DNA of 34,860 bases from Acidimicrobiales bacterium (GCA_029245675.1 JAQWOV010000030.1:1-34860); one strand, 5' to 3'; positions 22,849 to 32,016 are shown, numbered from the stretch's first letter. Numbers and translations: made by a program. Notes: generated by a model not told the origin, from the sequence alone.

Positions 22849-24774
22849 ATGACTGCTGCTGATACCTCCTATAGCGCAGCAGATATTACTGTTTTAGAAG
22901 GTCTTGAAGCCGTAAGAAAACGACCAGGCATGTATATCGGTTCTACTGGACCGTCAGGACTTCATCACCTGATATGGGAAGTTGTTGATAATTCAGTTGA
23001 TGAAGCGATGGCCGGTCATTGTTCAAAAATTTCTGTGACATTATTAGAAAATGGTGGCTGTCAAGTTGTTGATGATGGAAGAGGAATTCCTGTTGGTAAA
23101 CATCACCAATATGAAGATTTAACTGCAGCTGAAGTAGTTCTTACCGTTCTTCACGCTGGTGGAAAATTTGGGGGAGAGGGGTACAAAGTTTCTGGAGGTT
23201 TACACGGTGTTGGAATTTCTGTCGTAAACGCACTTTCATCTCGAGTCGAAGTAGAAATTGATCGCGAAGGACGACGATACGCAATGTCTTTTGTTGATGG
23301 TGGTCAACCAGATTCAAAATTAAAGGATATTGGTGAAGCTCCAAGTAGTCGAACAGGGACGACAGTTAGGTTTTGGCCCGATTCAGAAATTTTTGACGAA
23401 ACAAAATTTCGCTTTCAAACATTAATTGAACGTCTTCAAATGATGGCTTTCTTAAATCAAAATCTAACAATCGAAATTCACGATGAACGAGAAGAAAAAG
23501 TAAAAGAAAAAATATTCTGTTATGAAGGCGGAATTCGTGATTTTGTTTCACATATTAATTCTTCAAAAGAAGCGCTATTTGAGGACATAGGTTATTTTGA
23601 TCAAGAAGATGAAGGAAATGAAGTAGAAATAGCCTTTCAATGGAATACAGGATTTAATGCAGACGGGTTGCATTCTTTTGCCAATGGGATTAACACCATA
23701 GAAGGAGGAATGCACGAAGAAGGATTTCGGACTGCGCTTACCGGGGTTATTAATCGCTATGCACGTTCAAAGTCATTAATAAAAGATAAAGATGACAATC
23801 TTCAAGGAGAAGATATTCGTGAAGGAATGACCACAATAATTAGCGTTCGATTAAGTGAACCACAATTTGAAGGTCAAACTAAATCAAAACTTGGCAATGT
23901 AGAAATAAGATCTCTCGTTCAAAAAGCTACAAATGAACGCTTAAGCGAATGGCTTGAAGAACACCCTGCAGAAGCAAAAATTATTCTTCAAAAATCATTA
24001 AATTCTCAACGAGCTCGCATCGCAGCACAAGATGCTCGAAAGTCTGCACGGCGAAAATCTGCTCTTGATGGCGCAGGTATGCCAGAGAAGTTAAAAGATT
24101 GCTCTTCTAAAAATCCTGAAGAATCAGAAATTTTTATTGTTGAGGGAGATTCAGCCGGTGGTTCTGCTATTCAAGCTAGAGATCCAAGAACAATGGCAAT
24201 ACTCCCAATACGGGGAAAAATACTTAACGTTGAGCGTGCTCGTCTTGACAAAATGCTTAAAAACAATGAGGTACAAACCCTCATACAAGCAATTGGAGCA
24301 GGATTTGGTGATGAATTTAACATAGAAAAAATTCGCTACCACAAAATTATTCTTCTAGCAGACGCTGATGTAGATGGAAGTCACATCAGAACGCTTTTAT
24401 TAACGTTTTTCTTTAGACAAATGCGACCTCTTGTTGAAGCAGGACATATTTATGTTGCTCAACCTCCGCTATTTTCTACGATCGTCGGCAAAGAAAAAAT
24501 ATATCTAAAAGACGAACATGCAAAAGATGCATTTTTATCTGAAAATCCAAAACATAAACGCGAATTCCAACGACTAAAAGGTCTTGGAGAAATGGATTTT
24601 GACGAACTGCAGTCAACAACTATGGATCCAAGTCAACGAAGCCTCTTACAAGTATCAGTGAGTATGAGCAGTATTGCTGATGAAGTTTTTTCCACACTTA
24701 TGGGAGAAGACGTACAAAGTAGAAAAAATTTCATACAAACAAACGCGCACGACGTTCGATTTTTAGACATTTGA
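22849..24774 (+). CDS. gyrB: DNA gyrase subunit B
   Basis: 641 aa. ATPase subunit of gyrase. GHKL ATPase motifs: VDNSVDEAMAGH, VDDGRGIPV and GGKFGGEGYKVSGGLHGVG; the TOPRIM domain shows FIVEGDSAGGSA, LPIRGKILNVERA and ILLADADVDGSHI; C-terminal QRLKGLGEMDFDEL. It starts at the ATG at 22849, which lacks a good ribosome-binding site. gyrA follows 7 bases after the stop. Length is normal for an actinobacterial GyrB without the enterobacterial insert. Confidence 0.98.
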   Translation: MTAADTSYSAADITVLEGLEAVRKRPGMYIGSTGPSGLHHLIWEVVDNSVDEAMAGHCSKISVTLLENGGCQVVDDGRGIPVGKHHQYEDLTAAEVVLTVLHAGGKFGGEGYKVSGGLHGVGISVVNALSSRVEVEIDREGRRYAMSFVDGGQPDSKLKDIGEAPSSRTGTTVRFWPDSEIFDETKFRFQTLIERLQMMAFLNQNLTIEIHDEREEKVKEKIFCYEGGIRDFVSHINSSKEALFEDIGYFDQEDEGNEVEIAFQWNTGFNADGLHSFANGINTIEGGMHEEGFRTALTGVINRYARSKSLIKDKDDNLQGEDIREGMTTIISVRLSEPQFEGQTKSKLGNVEIRSLVQKATNERLSEWLEEHPAEAKIILQKSLNSQRARIAAQDARKSARRKSALDGAGMPEKLKDCSSKNPEESEIFIVEGDSAGGSAIQARDPRTMAILPIRGKILNVERARLDKMLKNNEVQTLIQAIGAGFGDEFNIEKIRYHKIILLADADVDGSHIRTLLLTFFFRQMRPLVEAGHIYVAQPPLFSTIVGKEKIYLKDEHAKDAFLSENPKHKREFQRLKGLGEMDFDELQSTTMDPSQRSLLQVSVSMSSIADEVFSTLMGEDVQSRKNFIQTNAHDVRFLDI

Positions 24775-24781
24775 GAACAAA

Positions 24782-27235
24782 ATGAATGAAACAACCGAAA
24801 TAGAAACTTCTGGATCAATTGAACCAATTGAAATCCAAGAAGAAATGGAACAATCTTTTTTGGATTATGCAATGTCAGTTATCGTTTCACGAGCGTTACC
24901 TGATTCACGTGATGGGTTAAAACCAGTTCATAGAAGAATTCTTTGGGGAATGTATGATCTTGGCGCTCGACCAGATCGCCCAACTATGAAATCTGCTCGT
25001 GTTACTGGAGAGGTGATGGGTAAATATCACCCTCATGGCGATTCAGCAATATATGAAGCTTTGGTTCGTTTAGCGCAAAACTTTAGTTTGCGTCACCCAG
25101 TCATACATCCCAAAGGAAATTTTGGTTATTCACCAGACGACTCTGCTGCTGCTCCTCGATATACCGAATGTCGCTTAGATCCAATTGCGATGAGGCTTCT
25201 TGATGGAATTGAAGAAGACACTGTTGATTTTATTGATAATTATTCAGGTGAGTTCAGTGAACCAGAAGTTTTGCCTGCCAGATTTCCAAATCTATTAGTA
25301 AATGGAATTCAAGGAATTGCTGTCGGTATGGCAACAAATATTCCGACCCACAATTTGGGAGAAGTTATTGATGCAACAATTCACTTAATAGACAACCCAG
25401 AATCAACACCTGATGATTTGATGGAATTTATTCCTGGACCGGATTTTCCAACTGGTGCACTTATTTTAGGACGCACAGGAATTAAAGATGCTTATCGAAC
25501 TGGACGCGGAAGTATTCGTATGCGAGCTCGTACTGATATTGAAGAAGATAAAACAACTCGAATTGTTGTAACTGAACTTCCCTATCAAGTGAGTCCAAAT
25601 CAAGTAATGACTAAAATACGGGATCTTGTTGATAATAAAGAACTGGATGGAATTGCTGACATAAATGATGAATCAGCTCAAGGTAAAACTCGAATTGTTA
25701 TCAAATTAAAACGAGATGCGCCTGCTTTAGTTATTTTAAATAACCTTTATAAGAGAACTCCTTTACAAACAACGTTTTCTGTTAATGCAGTAGCGCTTGT
25801 TGATGGCGTACCAAGGCAATTAAATCTAAAAGAAATGATTGATTCATATATTGATCATCAACTCGAAGTTGTTCGTCGTCGTTCACAACATCGTCTTGAT
25901 AAAGCACACGCAGAGGCACATATAAATGAAGGGTTAATTAAAGCCCTTGATCATATTGATGAAATTATTTCACTAATTAAAGCTTCTGAAGATCGGGCTA
26001 CAGCTAGAGAAGCATTAATGGCAAAGAAGTATTCTTTTAGTGAAATTCAAGCTAACCACATTCTTGATATGCAGTTAGTTCGACTTACTCGTTTGGGAAG
26101 AACAACATTAGAAAATCGTTTAGAAGAACTAAAAAAGATAATTCAAAAACTTGAAGAAATTCTTGGAAATGATCAACGTTTAAGAGAAGTAATCAAAGAA
26201 GAACTTAAAACAACCCAACAAGAGTTCGCAACAGAACGTAAAAGTGAAATGATTCATGATCCAGGAGAACTTGATGTTGAAGATCTAATTGATGATGAAG
26301 ATCAAATTTTTACGATGAGCGATGGCGGTTATGTAAAACTTATGTCTTCAGATGATTTTCGAACACAAGGCAGAGGAGGAAGAGGTGTTGCTGGGGCACG
26401 TCTTAAAGATGAAGATGTAGTAACGCATTTATTACATACTTCCGCTCACGCCTACCTTCTATTTTTCTCAACAAAAGGAAAGGTTTATCGACTTAAAGCC
26501 CACCAAGTTCCTACTGCTAGTCGAACAGCTAGAGGAACCGCAATTGTTAATCTTTTACCTCTGCAGCCAGATGAAAGTATTAAAGCAGTTATTGATACTC
26601 GCGACTATGAAACACAGAAATATCTTTTCTTTGCAACACGATCCGGACGAGTTAAAAAAACTCAATTCACTGCTTATGACTCATCACTTAAAGCAGGACT
26701 TATTGCAATAAAACTTAACGATGATGATGAATTAGTAGATGTCATGGCAACAAACGGAGACGATGACCTTTTGTTAGTTGCACGATCTGGGCAAACATTA
26801 AGAATCTCCGAAAAAGACGTACGGCCAATGGGACGTTCAGCAGCTGGAGTAAAAGGAATGAAATTCCGAGGAAATGATGAACTTTTATCTTGTGCTGTTG
26901 TAAATCCAGAAGCGAATGTTCTTCATTTAACTACTGAAGGGTTTGGGAAAAGAACACCTCTCAGTGAATTTTCAACTAAAGGTCGTGGTGGTTTAGGGGT
27001 TCGTGGAATTCAAACTACAGATGATCGAGGTGAAGTTGCCGGAGCCACCGTAGTTAACGATGGAGATCATATTTTTGCAATTACTTCAGGTGGAGTAATT
27101 ATCCGTATGAATGTTGATGACATTTCAATTCAAGGACGTTCTGCAACTGGAGTTCGTGTGATGACTCCAGATGAAGACCAGCATGTAGTTGCTTTATCTA
27201 GAGTTCCTGTTAGTGATTTTGACGAAGAAGAATAA
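24782..27235 (+). CDS. gyrA: DNA gyrase subunit A
   Basis: 817 aa. The winged-helix domain has SARVTGEVMGKYHPHGDSAIYEAL and the catalytic Tyr in AAPRYTECRL; GIAVGMATNIPTHN follows, and the C-terminal DNA-wrapping beta-pinwheel begins near residue 510 with its GyrA box near QGRGGRGV. The quinolone-pocket residues are Ser (GDS) and Glu (YE), a combination common in other wild-type bacteria, so no resistance is implied. Co-transcribed with gyrB. Confidence 0.98.
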   Translation: MNETTEIETSGSIEPIEIQEEMEQSFLDYAMSVIVSRALPDSRDGLKPVHRRILWGMYDLGARPDRPTMKSARVTGEVMGKYHPHGDSAIYEALVRLAQNFSLRHPVIHPKGNFGYSPDDSAAAPRYTECRLDPIAMRLLDGIEEDTVDFIDNYSGEFSEPEVLPARFPNLLVNGIQGIAVGMATNIPTHNLGEVIDATIHLIDNPESTPDDLMEFIPGPDFPTGALILGRTGIKDAYRTGRGSIRMRARTDIEEDKTTRIVVTELPYQVSPNQVMTKIRDLVDNKELDGIADINDESAQGKTRIVIKLKRDAPALVILNNLYKRTPLQTTFSVNAVALVDGVPRQLNLKEMIDSYIDHQLEVVRRRSQHRLDKAHAEAHINEGLIKALDHIDEIISLIKASEDRATAREALMAKKYSFSEIQANHILDMQLVRLTRLGRTTLENRLEELKKIIQKLEEILGNDQRLREVIKEELKTTQQEFATERKSEMIHDPGELDVEDLIDDEDQIFTMSDGGYVKLMSSDDFRTQGRGGRGVAGARLKDEDVVTHLLHTSAHAYLLFFSTKGKVYRLKAHQVPTASRTARGTAIVNLLPLQPDESIKAVIDTRDYETQKYLFFATRSGRVKKTQFTAYDSSLKAGLIAIKLNDDDELVDVMATNGDDDLLLVARSGQTLRISEKDVRPMGRSAAGVKGMKFRGNDELLSCAVVNPEANVLHLTTEGFGKRTPLSEFSTKGRGGLGVRGIQTTDDRGEVAGATVVNDGDHIFAITSGGVIIRMNVDDISIQGRSATGVRVMTPDEDQHVVALSRVPVSDFDEEE

Positions 27236-27307
27236 TTTTTAAAATTTCTTCAAAAATCTTTTTGAACTTGTCAGATTCTGATTGTTAGTTCATCTCCTTT
27301 ATGAAGC

Positions 27308-27324
27308 GTTTCGAAAATCGAAAC
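27308..27324 (+). promoter_or_regulatory. 5'-leader hairpin ahead of the exported-protein gene
   Basis: GTTTCGA (27308-27314) pairs with TCGAAAC (27318-27324) over a 3-base loop, and the strong AAAGGAG site follows within 6 bases. A hairpin at the 5' end of the leader could stabilise the mRNA. The promoter was not clearly found. Confidence 0.4.
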
Positions 27325-27341
27325 CTAATAAAGGAGAAAAA

Positions 27342-27992
27342 ATGAAGAAAGTAACTAGAAGTATTGCAGCAATCGCTGTAATTTTCGGATCTTTTGTAGC
27401 TGGTGGAAATGCAGCATTTGCAATAGCACTACCTCCAACCCCAATTGATCCAGTCGTAATACCTGAAGTTGATGGTCCAGAATTTTCTGGTCCAGGATCA
27501 TTTGATGTAAGTTTGACACCAGACTTGGATACCCATTGTGAAGACGAAGATGGAGTTTCTTACTTTGTAGTTGAAAACAATTTAAGTGATACAGGCATTA
27601 TCCCAGCAAATCGTTGGGTAGCTATCCATTTAGAAGTAAATGGTGAAGATGTAGGTTGGGCTCCAATCGGATTAGATTATCCAGTCTTCCTTGAAATGGA
27701 AAAAGATGATCTACTGGATTGGGATTTTTCTGCTAACCCAGGTGATCATGAACTAACTGTCTCTTTGTGGCTAACTGCTAAAGAGTTAGATTTGGCAGAT
27801 GTTGATGGTGTAGATGGTCCAGATGAAGCAGCTGACTTTGTTGCGGATAACGATCCATTTTTTCAAAAAACTGTAAGTGTTGACTGTTCATCAGATGATC
27901 CAGTTGAGACAACTGAAGATACTCCAGAAGAAATAACTGAAGAAACCGATGTAGATGACCCAATTGAAGGATCCCCTCTCTTCACAGGTTGA
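27342..27992 (+). CDS. Acidic exported protein, function unknown
   Basis: 216 aa. Clear signal peptide (residues 1-27: MKKVTR, hydrophobic IAAIAVIFGSFVAGG, cut near NAAFA). The mature protein is extremely rich in Asp and Glu with only a handful of Lys/Arg, has two Cys (HCEDED and VDCSSD) that may form a disulfide around a beta-rich domain, and ends with a Thr/Glu/Asp-rich tail closing in SPLFTG. No family recognised. I chose the ATG at 27342, with AAAGGAG 5 bases upstream; the frame is open to 27282 without such a site. It stands alone between gyrA and the DUF3566 gene, with its own strong terminator, which suggests high expression. Confidence 0.8.
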   Translation: MKKVTRSIAAIAVIFGSFVAGGNAAFAIALPPTPIDPVVIPEVDGPEFSGPGSFDVSLTPDLDTHCEDEDGVSYFVVENNLSDTGIIPANRWVAIHLEVNGEDVGWAPIGLDYPVFLEMEKDDLLDWDFSANPGDHELTVSLWLTAKELDLADVDGVDGPDEAADFVADNDPFFQKTVSVDCSSDDPVETTEDTPEEITEETDVDDPIEGSPLFTG

Positions 27993-28010
27993 ATTTATAT
28001 GACTTCAATA

Positions 28011-28047
28011 AAGATGCCGGCAGCAAGTCTGCCGGCATCTTTATTTT
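28011..28047 (+). terminator. Strong Rho-independent terminator
   Basis: A perfect 13-bp stem (28011-28023 with 28029-28041, GC-rich core GCCGGCAG) with a 5-base loop, followed by TATTTTT. It ends the transcript of the acidic exported protein. Confidence 0.93.
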
Positions 28048-28104
28048 TCAAATCCTGTTACTTAAATATCTATTGAAATAGGAAACGACTCCAACCAAGC
28101 ATTT

Positions 28105-28800
28105 GTGCCCTCTAGACTCTATTTTGTGACAGATCAATCCGAACCAGATGAAGAAGTCTCTTCGTTCGAAGCAGATGAAGAAGAAAAATCACTAGCTGGG
28201 GCTGAGACTACGGGTGCCCGTTTAGATGATCTTTTCCAAAGCGGCAACGAGTCAGGAACATCTACGTCACAAGTAAATCAACCTTCGGAAGAAATTGAAG
28301 AAATTTCTTCTGGTGGTTTTTCGAGAATATTTTCTAGTCGGTTAAATAAAGAAACTAGTCAAAATGACGGAAAAGAAAAAGCTGGATTTCGCGTTCGTCG
28401 AGTTCGTCGTTTAGTTAGACATATAGAACCGTGGTCAGTTTTAAAAATCGGTTTAGTTTTTTATCTTTGTGTTTGGGGAATGTCAGTTATTGCTTTCTCA
28501 ATGATTTGGGGAGCTGCTAGTGATGCTGGAACTATCCAAAAATTTGAAAGTTTTATTGAACAATTATTTGCTTTAGAGACGTTTGAATTTAATGCTGAAC
28601 AAATTTTTAGAATTTTCATTTTAGGCGGGTTGGTTATGGTTGTTGGGGGTACTGCGATAACTGTGGTTCTTGTAGTTGTATTTAACCTGATTAGTGATTT
28701 GATGGGTGGTATACGCATTACAGTTATTGAAGAAGAAACAGCGGTACGTCGGCGAAAAAAGCCTTTAGGTGAACGAATATCAATTAGAAAGAACGAATAA
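28105..28800 (+). CDS. DUF3566 family membrane protein
   Basis: 231 aa. A long acidic N-terminal region (about 1-95) precedes the DUF3566 core: RRVRRLVRHIEPWSVLKIGLVFYLCVWG with membrane helices at about 112-136 and 168-195, then DLMGGIRITVIEEE. The same family (Rv0007, next to gyrA and followed by tRNA-Ile) stands at this place in mycobacteria. In other actinobacteria members affect cell shape and envelope growth. The start is GTG at 28105, or GTG at 28126; neither has a clear ribosome-binding site. Confidence 0.87.
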   Translation: MPSRLYFVTDQSEPDEEVSSFEADEEEKSLAGAETTGARLDDLFQSGNESGTSTSQVNQPSEEIEEISSGGFSRIFSSRLNKETSQNDGKEKAGFRVRRVRRLVRHIEPWSVLKIGLVFYLCVWGMSVIAFSMIWGAASDAGTIQKFESFIEQLFALETFEFNAEQIFRIFILGGLVMVVGGTAITVVLVVVFNLISDLMGGIRITVIEEETAVRRRKKPLGERISIRKNE

Positions 28801-28876
28801 CGTATATCGGAATTTATAAGGAACTATTTTTTTAGGTAGGACCTTCTTTTTTATACCGATACCGTCTTCAAATTGC

Positions 28877-28950
<74 letters not shown>

Positions 28951-29027
28951 CAAGATCCGCAAATAAAATAGAGACAAATATTTTCTATTACGCTATAAAT
29001 TAGGCTCTGGTTAAAGGATAAAAAATT

Positions 29028-29168
29028 ATGATGCGGACGATTAAAGGAGCTTTAGAGTCCGTATTAGCTGCTGCAGTAGTAGCTGGAGCATTTCGTCTTT
29101 TGGGTATTGATCGAATAAAAAGGCAGGTCGGTGGATGGCGTCGAGCTAAAGGATCTGATCTTCGATAA
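29028..29168 (+). CDS. Small ORF (46 aa), membrane-like, coupled to the next gene
   Basis: 46 aa: MMRTIKGALESVLAAAVVAG, then a basic tail with RIKRQVGGWRRAKG. AAAGGA lies 9 bases before the first of two ATGs. The stop shares a base with the next ATG (TAATG). The Ala/Val-rich segment may be a short membrane or amphipathic helix. No family recognised; the coupling and ribosome-binding site argue that it is real. Confidence 0.55.
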   Translation: MMRTIKGALESVLAAAVVAGAFRLLGIDRIKRQVGGWRRAKGSDLR

Positions 29169-30163
29169 TGCGTGTAGCAGTTTTAGGAGCTGGTGCAGTA
29201 GGGGCCCGAATAGCTCGTCAGTTGTTATCAGGAACATCGGTTACTCAAATTGTTTTAAGAGACACAGATGCTGATCGTCTTGCTCAAGTTTCAAAATCAC
29301 TAGGTGACCGGGTAATTATTGAGCACGCACCATTTAACTCAAAACTTGATGCTGAAGTCATAGTTGTAGCAACACCAAGCGGTACACAAGTCCCTGCTGT
29401 TGTTGAAGCAATCGAACAACGGCGACCAGTAATTTCTACAAGTGACAGTCTTGCCGAAATGGTGGAGTTACTTAAACTTTCAGAACAAGCACAGAAAAAT
29501 AATATTCCAGTTGTTTTGGGTGCAGGTTTTGCTCCCGGTTTAACTTGTGTTCTTGCTTCACATGGAGCTGCTTGGTTTGACAAAGTACAAGAAATCCATA
29601 TTTCTAAAGTTGGTACAGGTGGACCATCTTGCGCTTTAGTGCATCATCGGGCTTTAAGTAGAATTTCTTATGATTGGCGTCACGATAATTGGGTTCGTCG
29701 ACCTGGTGGTTCCGGCCGATCATTATGTTGGTTTCCTGAGCCCATTGGTCCGCAAGATTGCTATAGAGCCGCACTTGTTAGTCCAGTTCTTCTCCATCAT
29801 GCGTTTCCTGAAGTTTCATGGATTACTGCACGAGTATCGGCATCATTACGAGATCGATTAACTGCGCCTTTACCAATGTTAAGCCCACCACATTCTGAAG
29901 GAGGACTTGGCGCAGTAAGAGTTGAAATACATGGTCAAAGAGGCACTTCACATGAAGTTTCAGTTTTAGGAGTCGTAGAAAGACCAGCTGTAGCTGCTGC
30001 GACAGTAGCGGCACTAGCAACAGAATATGCAATTGCTGGGAAATTAAAGATCCGCGGAATGGCTGGATTATCAGAATTAGTAGAACCTATTGATTTTTTA
30101 CATGGACTTGAAAAACGCGGATTAAATGTTCAAATTTTTGAAGGCGATTATGAAAAAGAATAG
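29168..30163 (+). CDS. Saccharopine dehydrogenase-like NAD(P)-binding protein
   Basis: 331 aa. An N-terminal Rossmann fold begins with VAVLGAGAVGARIARQLL (GxGxxG at residues 7-12); then VIVVATPSGTQVPAVVEAI and VVLGAGFAPGLTCVLASHGAAWFD, as in saccharopine dehydrogenase/homospermidine-synthase-like proteins. The reaction cannot be told from sequence. It is coupled to the small ORF upstream, and its end overlaps the start of the DUF3105 lipoprotein gene by 14 bases. Confidence 0.82.
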   Translation: MRVAVLGAGAVGARIARQLLSGTSVTQIVLRDTDADRLAQVSKSLGDRVIIEHAPFNSKLDAEVIVVATPSGTQVPAVVEAIEQRRPVISTSDSLAEMVELLKLSEQAQKNNIPVVLGAGFAPGLTCVLASHGAAWFDKVQEIHISKVGTGGPSCALVHHRALSRISYDWRHDNWVRRPGGSGRSLCWFPEPIGPQDCYRAALVSPVLLHHAFPEVSWITARVSASLRDRLTAPLPMLSPPHSEGGLGAVRVEIHGQRGTSHEVSVLGVVERPAVAAATVAALATEYAIAGKLKIRGMAGLSELVEPIDFLHGLEKRGLNVQIFEGDYEKE

Positions 30164-30896
30164 TAAAAGAAAGATCGCTGTCTACTTATTATTTTTTTTA
30201 CTAAGCGCATGTTCACAAAATAAAATCGAATCAGAAATCACGGAACAATTCGTAGAAAACACTTCAACAAATATGTCTGTAGAAAACCCTTCAACAACTA
30301 CGTCTGATGTTGAATCAGTTACTTCAACTACAACAATTGATTTGGAAAACATTGAAGGTGTTGAGTATTTAACTATCACATCTAGAGAACACACAGAGGA
30401 AGATTTGGACTACCCCACCGTTCCGCCTGCTGGTGGCGATCATTTAGGTATATGGCACAACTGTGGGAAATATATTGTTGAACTTCTTGATGAAGCAGCA
30501 GTTCATAGTCTTGAACATGGAGTTGTGTGGATTACGTATCTTCCAGATTTACCGCTAAGTGAAATACAGAAACTAGATAATATTCTTGAGGGAAATCAAC
30601 GATTTTTGATGTCACCGTACTCAAATCAACCAGCACCAATAGTTCTTACTTCTTGGGGGAGAAGACTCGAAATTGAAGAAGCTGACGACCCTCGGATACC
30701 TGCGTTTATTGAAGCCTTTACAGACAGTTCTTCTTCCCCTGAACCTGGCGTTACTTGTAATGGAGGATTAGGAATACCACCTGGTGATCCTTTTACTCCA
30801 CATAGAGGATCAGGAACCGATCAAATGGATGATGGAAGTATAGAGATCGGGATTCGTAGCCAAAGCATTTCCACCAGTAGCAGTAGCGGCACCTGA
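30150..30896 (+). CDS. DUF3105 lipoprotein
   Basis: 248 aa. A lipoprotein signal (KKNSKRKIAVYLLFFLLSAC, lipobox LSAC, Cys21) is followed by a Ser/Thr/Glu-rich linker (about 25-75) and a DUF3105 domain with YPTVPPAGGDHLGIWHNCGKY and VHSLEHGVVWITY, whose conserved His may bind metal. The function of DUF3105 is unknown. I chose the ATG at 30150 (GAAGG 5 bases upstream) because it gives a proper lipoprotein signal; an ATG at 30126 is in frame. The last 87 bases overlap hisN on the other strand. Confidence 0.85.
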   Translation: MKKNSKRKIAVYLLFFLLSACSQNKIESEITEQFVENTSTNMSVENPSTTTSDVESVTSTTTIDLENIEGVEYLTITSREHTEEDLDYPTVPPAGGDHLGIWHNCGKYIVELLDEAAVHSLEHGVVWITYLPDLPLSEIQKLDNILEGNQRFLMSPYSNQPAPIVLTSWGRRLEIEEADDPRIPAFIEAFTDSSSSPEPGVTCNGGLGIPPGDPFTPHRGSGTDQMDDGSIEIGIRSQSISTSSSSGT

Positions 30897-31586
30897 AAAA
30901 TCAGTAAAAATTCCTCCAGCTTCAGGAAAAATAGTAAGCATTGGTGCAACATCCCAATGATTCACAATCGGGTCAATCATTGCATCAGCTCGACCAGTTG
31001 CTACTAAAACATATCCATAGGCGTCACCCCAAGTTCTAATAACAGCTCCGCTTTTAACAATGCGGTCAAGTATTTCGGTAGATGGCCAGTAGTCAACACC
31101 ACTTGTAACTATGCATGAATCAGAAAGGTTTTTTTGATTTGAAACCCGAGTTAATTCATCATTGAAATAACAACCTCTTCCTCTCCCAGCAAAAACACAT
31201 TCACCAAGCGCCGGGATGTTTATAACACCTATTGCGGGTCCGTATTCATCTTCAAACGAAAGCAAATTTCCGTAAAGAGGAACACCATGAATGAACGAAA
31301 CTGTTCCATCAATTGGATCAAGTATCCATGATCTTCCCGATGTTCCATCGATATCAGATTCTTCTTCCCCTTTAATTGTGTCATTTGGGAAAGACTCGCT
31401 TATTCGTTCACGCATTAAACGTTCAGCTTTTTTATCAGCTTCAGTTACTGGAGTTCCGTCTTCTTTTCCCTCAACCACGAGATCTGTGTTTTTAAAGTAA
31501 TTAAGGGTCAAATCACCAGCCTCTTTAACAGTATTTACTGCAAAGGTAAGAAGATCGTGATCAACAGGGGGAATATTTTTTTCCAT
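30810..31586 (-). CDS. hisN: Inositol-monophosphatase-family phosphatase, probably histidinol-phosphatase
   Basis: 258 aa. Mg-dependent phosphatase: GEE at 73-75, LDPIDGTVSF (89-98) and WD at 211-212 supply metal ligands. RTWGDAYGYVLVATGRADAMIDP is typical of the actinobacterial HisN branch, which makes histidinol from histidinol phosphate; inositol phosphatase activity cannot be excluded. It follows speD by 49 bases on the same strand. The 3' end overlaps the DUF3105 gene by 87 bases tail to tail, with no terminator between. Confidence 0.85.
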   Translation of the reverse strand: MEKNIPPVDHDLLTFAVNTVKEAGDLTLNYFKNTDLVVEGKEDGTPVTEADKKAERLMRERISESFPNDTIKGEEESDIDGTSGRSWILDPIDGTVSFIHGVPLYGNLLSFEDEYGPAIGVINIPALGECVFAGRGRGCYFNDELTRVSNQKNLSDSCIVTSGVDYWPSTEILDRIVKSGAVIRTWGDAYGYVLVATGRADAMIDPIVNHWDVAPMLTIFPEAGGIFTDFSGAATATGGNALATNPDLYTSIIHLIGS

Positions 31587-31635
31587 ATCTTATAGGTAAC
31601 GCTTTACACCACTAATGTTGTTTTACAGTAATCGG

Positions 31636-32016
31636 TCACGCTTTTACCTCTACTAATTCTTTTTCCCTATCAAGGAACTTATATTCCATCTTTATTGTTT
31701 GAAATAATTCATTTACTTTGTCAAATACATCCTGCGGATTAAAATTTGCACATGAATAGACGTCCAATTGCATTAAACCTGGACTAACTTCATCCCATAT
31801 ATGTAAAGCAATATGGCTAGTTTCAATAATAGCAACTGATGTCATGCCTTTATTACCTGTTTCATTAACGTAGGTTGTGTAAGGTCCTGCTAGAAGTTGC
31901 ATATCTATTTTTCTGATAAGAGTTCTTATCCAGTCCGAAATTTTATTCAAATCTTCTTCTTGTGGACACCATCCAATATCAGCCCTAACGATTAGATGTT
32001 TGTGCTGTTGAGTCAT
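31636..32016 (-). CDS. speD: S-adenosylmethionine decarboxylase family protein (SpeD-like)
   Basis: 126 aa, the length of bacterial class 1B SpeD. Such proteins cut themselves at a Ser to form a pyruvoyl group and decarboxylate S-adenosylmethionine for spermidine synthesis. The key block is IIETSHIALHIWDE: Ser67 and His68 (self-cleavage) and His72, with Cys89 in DVYSC. I chose the ATG at 32016 because GGAGG sits 5 bases upstream. No speE lies in the window. Some SpeD homologues are pyruvoyl-dependent ornithine or arginine decarboxylases instead, so the substrate is open. Confidence 0.82.
   Translation of the reverse strand: MTQQHKHLIVRADIGWCPQEEDLNKISDWIRTLIRKIDMQLLAGPYTTYVNETGNKGMTSVAIIETSHIALHIWDEVSPGLMQLDVYSCANFNPQDVFDKVNELFQTIKMEYKFLDREKELVEVKA

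Noticed and set aside
24900-24915. TCACGTGA core as a third parS site
   Set aside because: It lies inside gyrA and only the central bases match the 16-bp consensus.
24782-27235. GyrA quinolone-resistance change (Glu in place of Asp at the YE position)
   Set aside because: Glu at this place is normal in many susceptible bacteria.
28801-28876. AGGT/ACCT stem with a T-run before tRNA-Ile as a terminator
   Set aside because: The stem is only about 4 bp; too weak to call.
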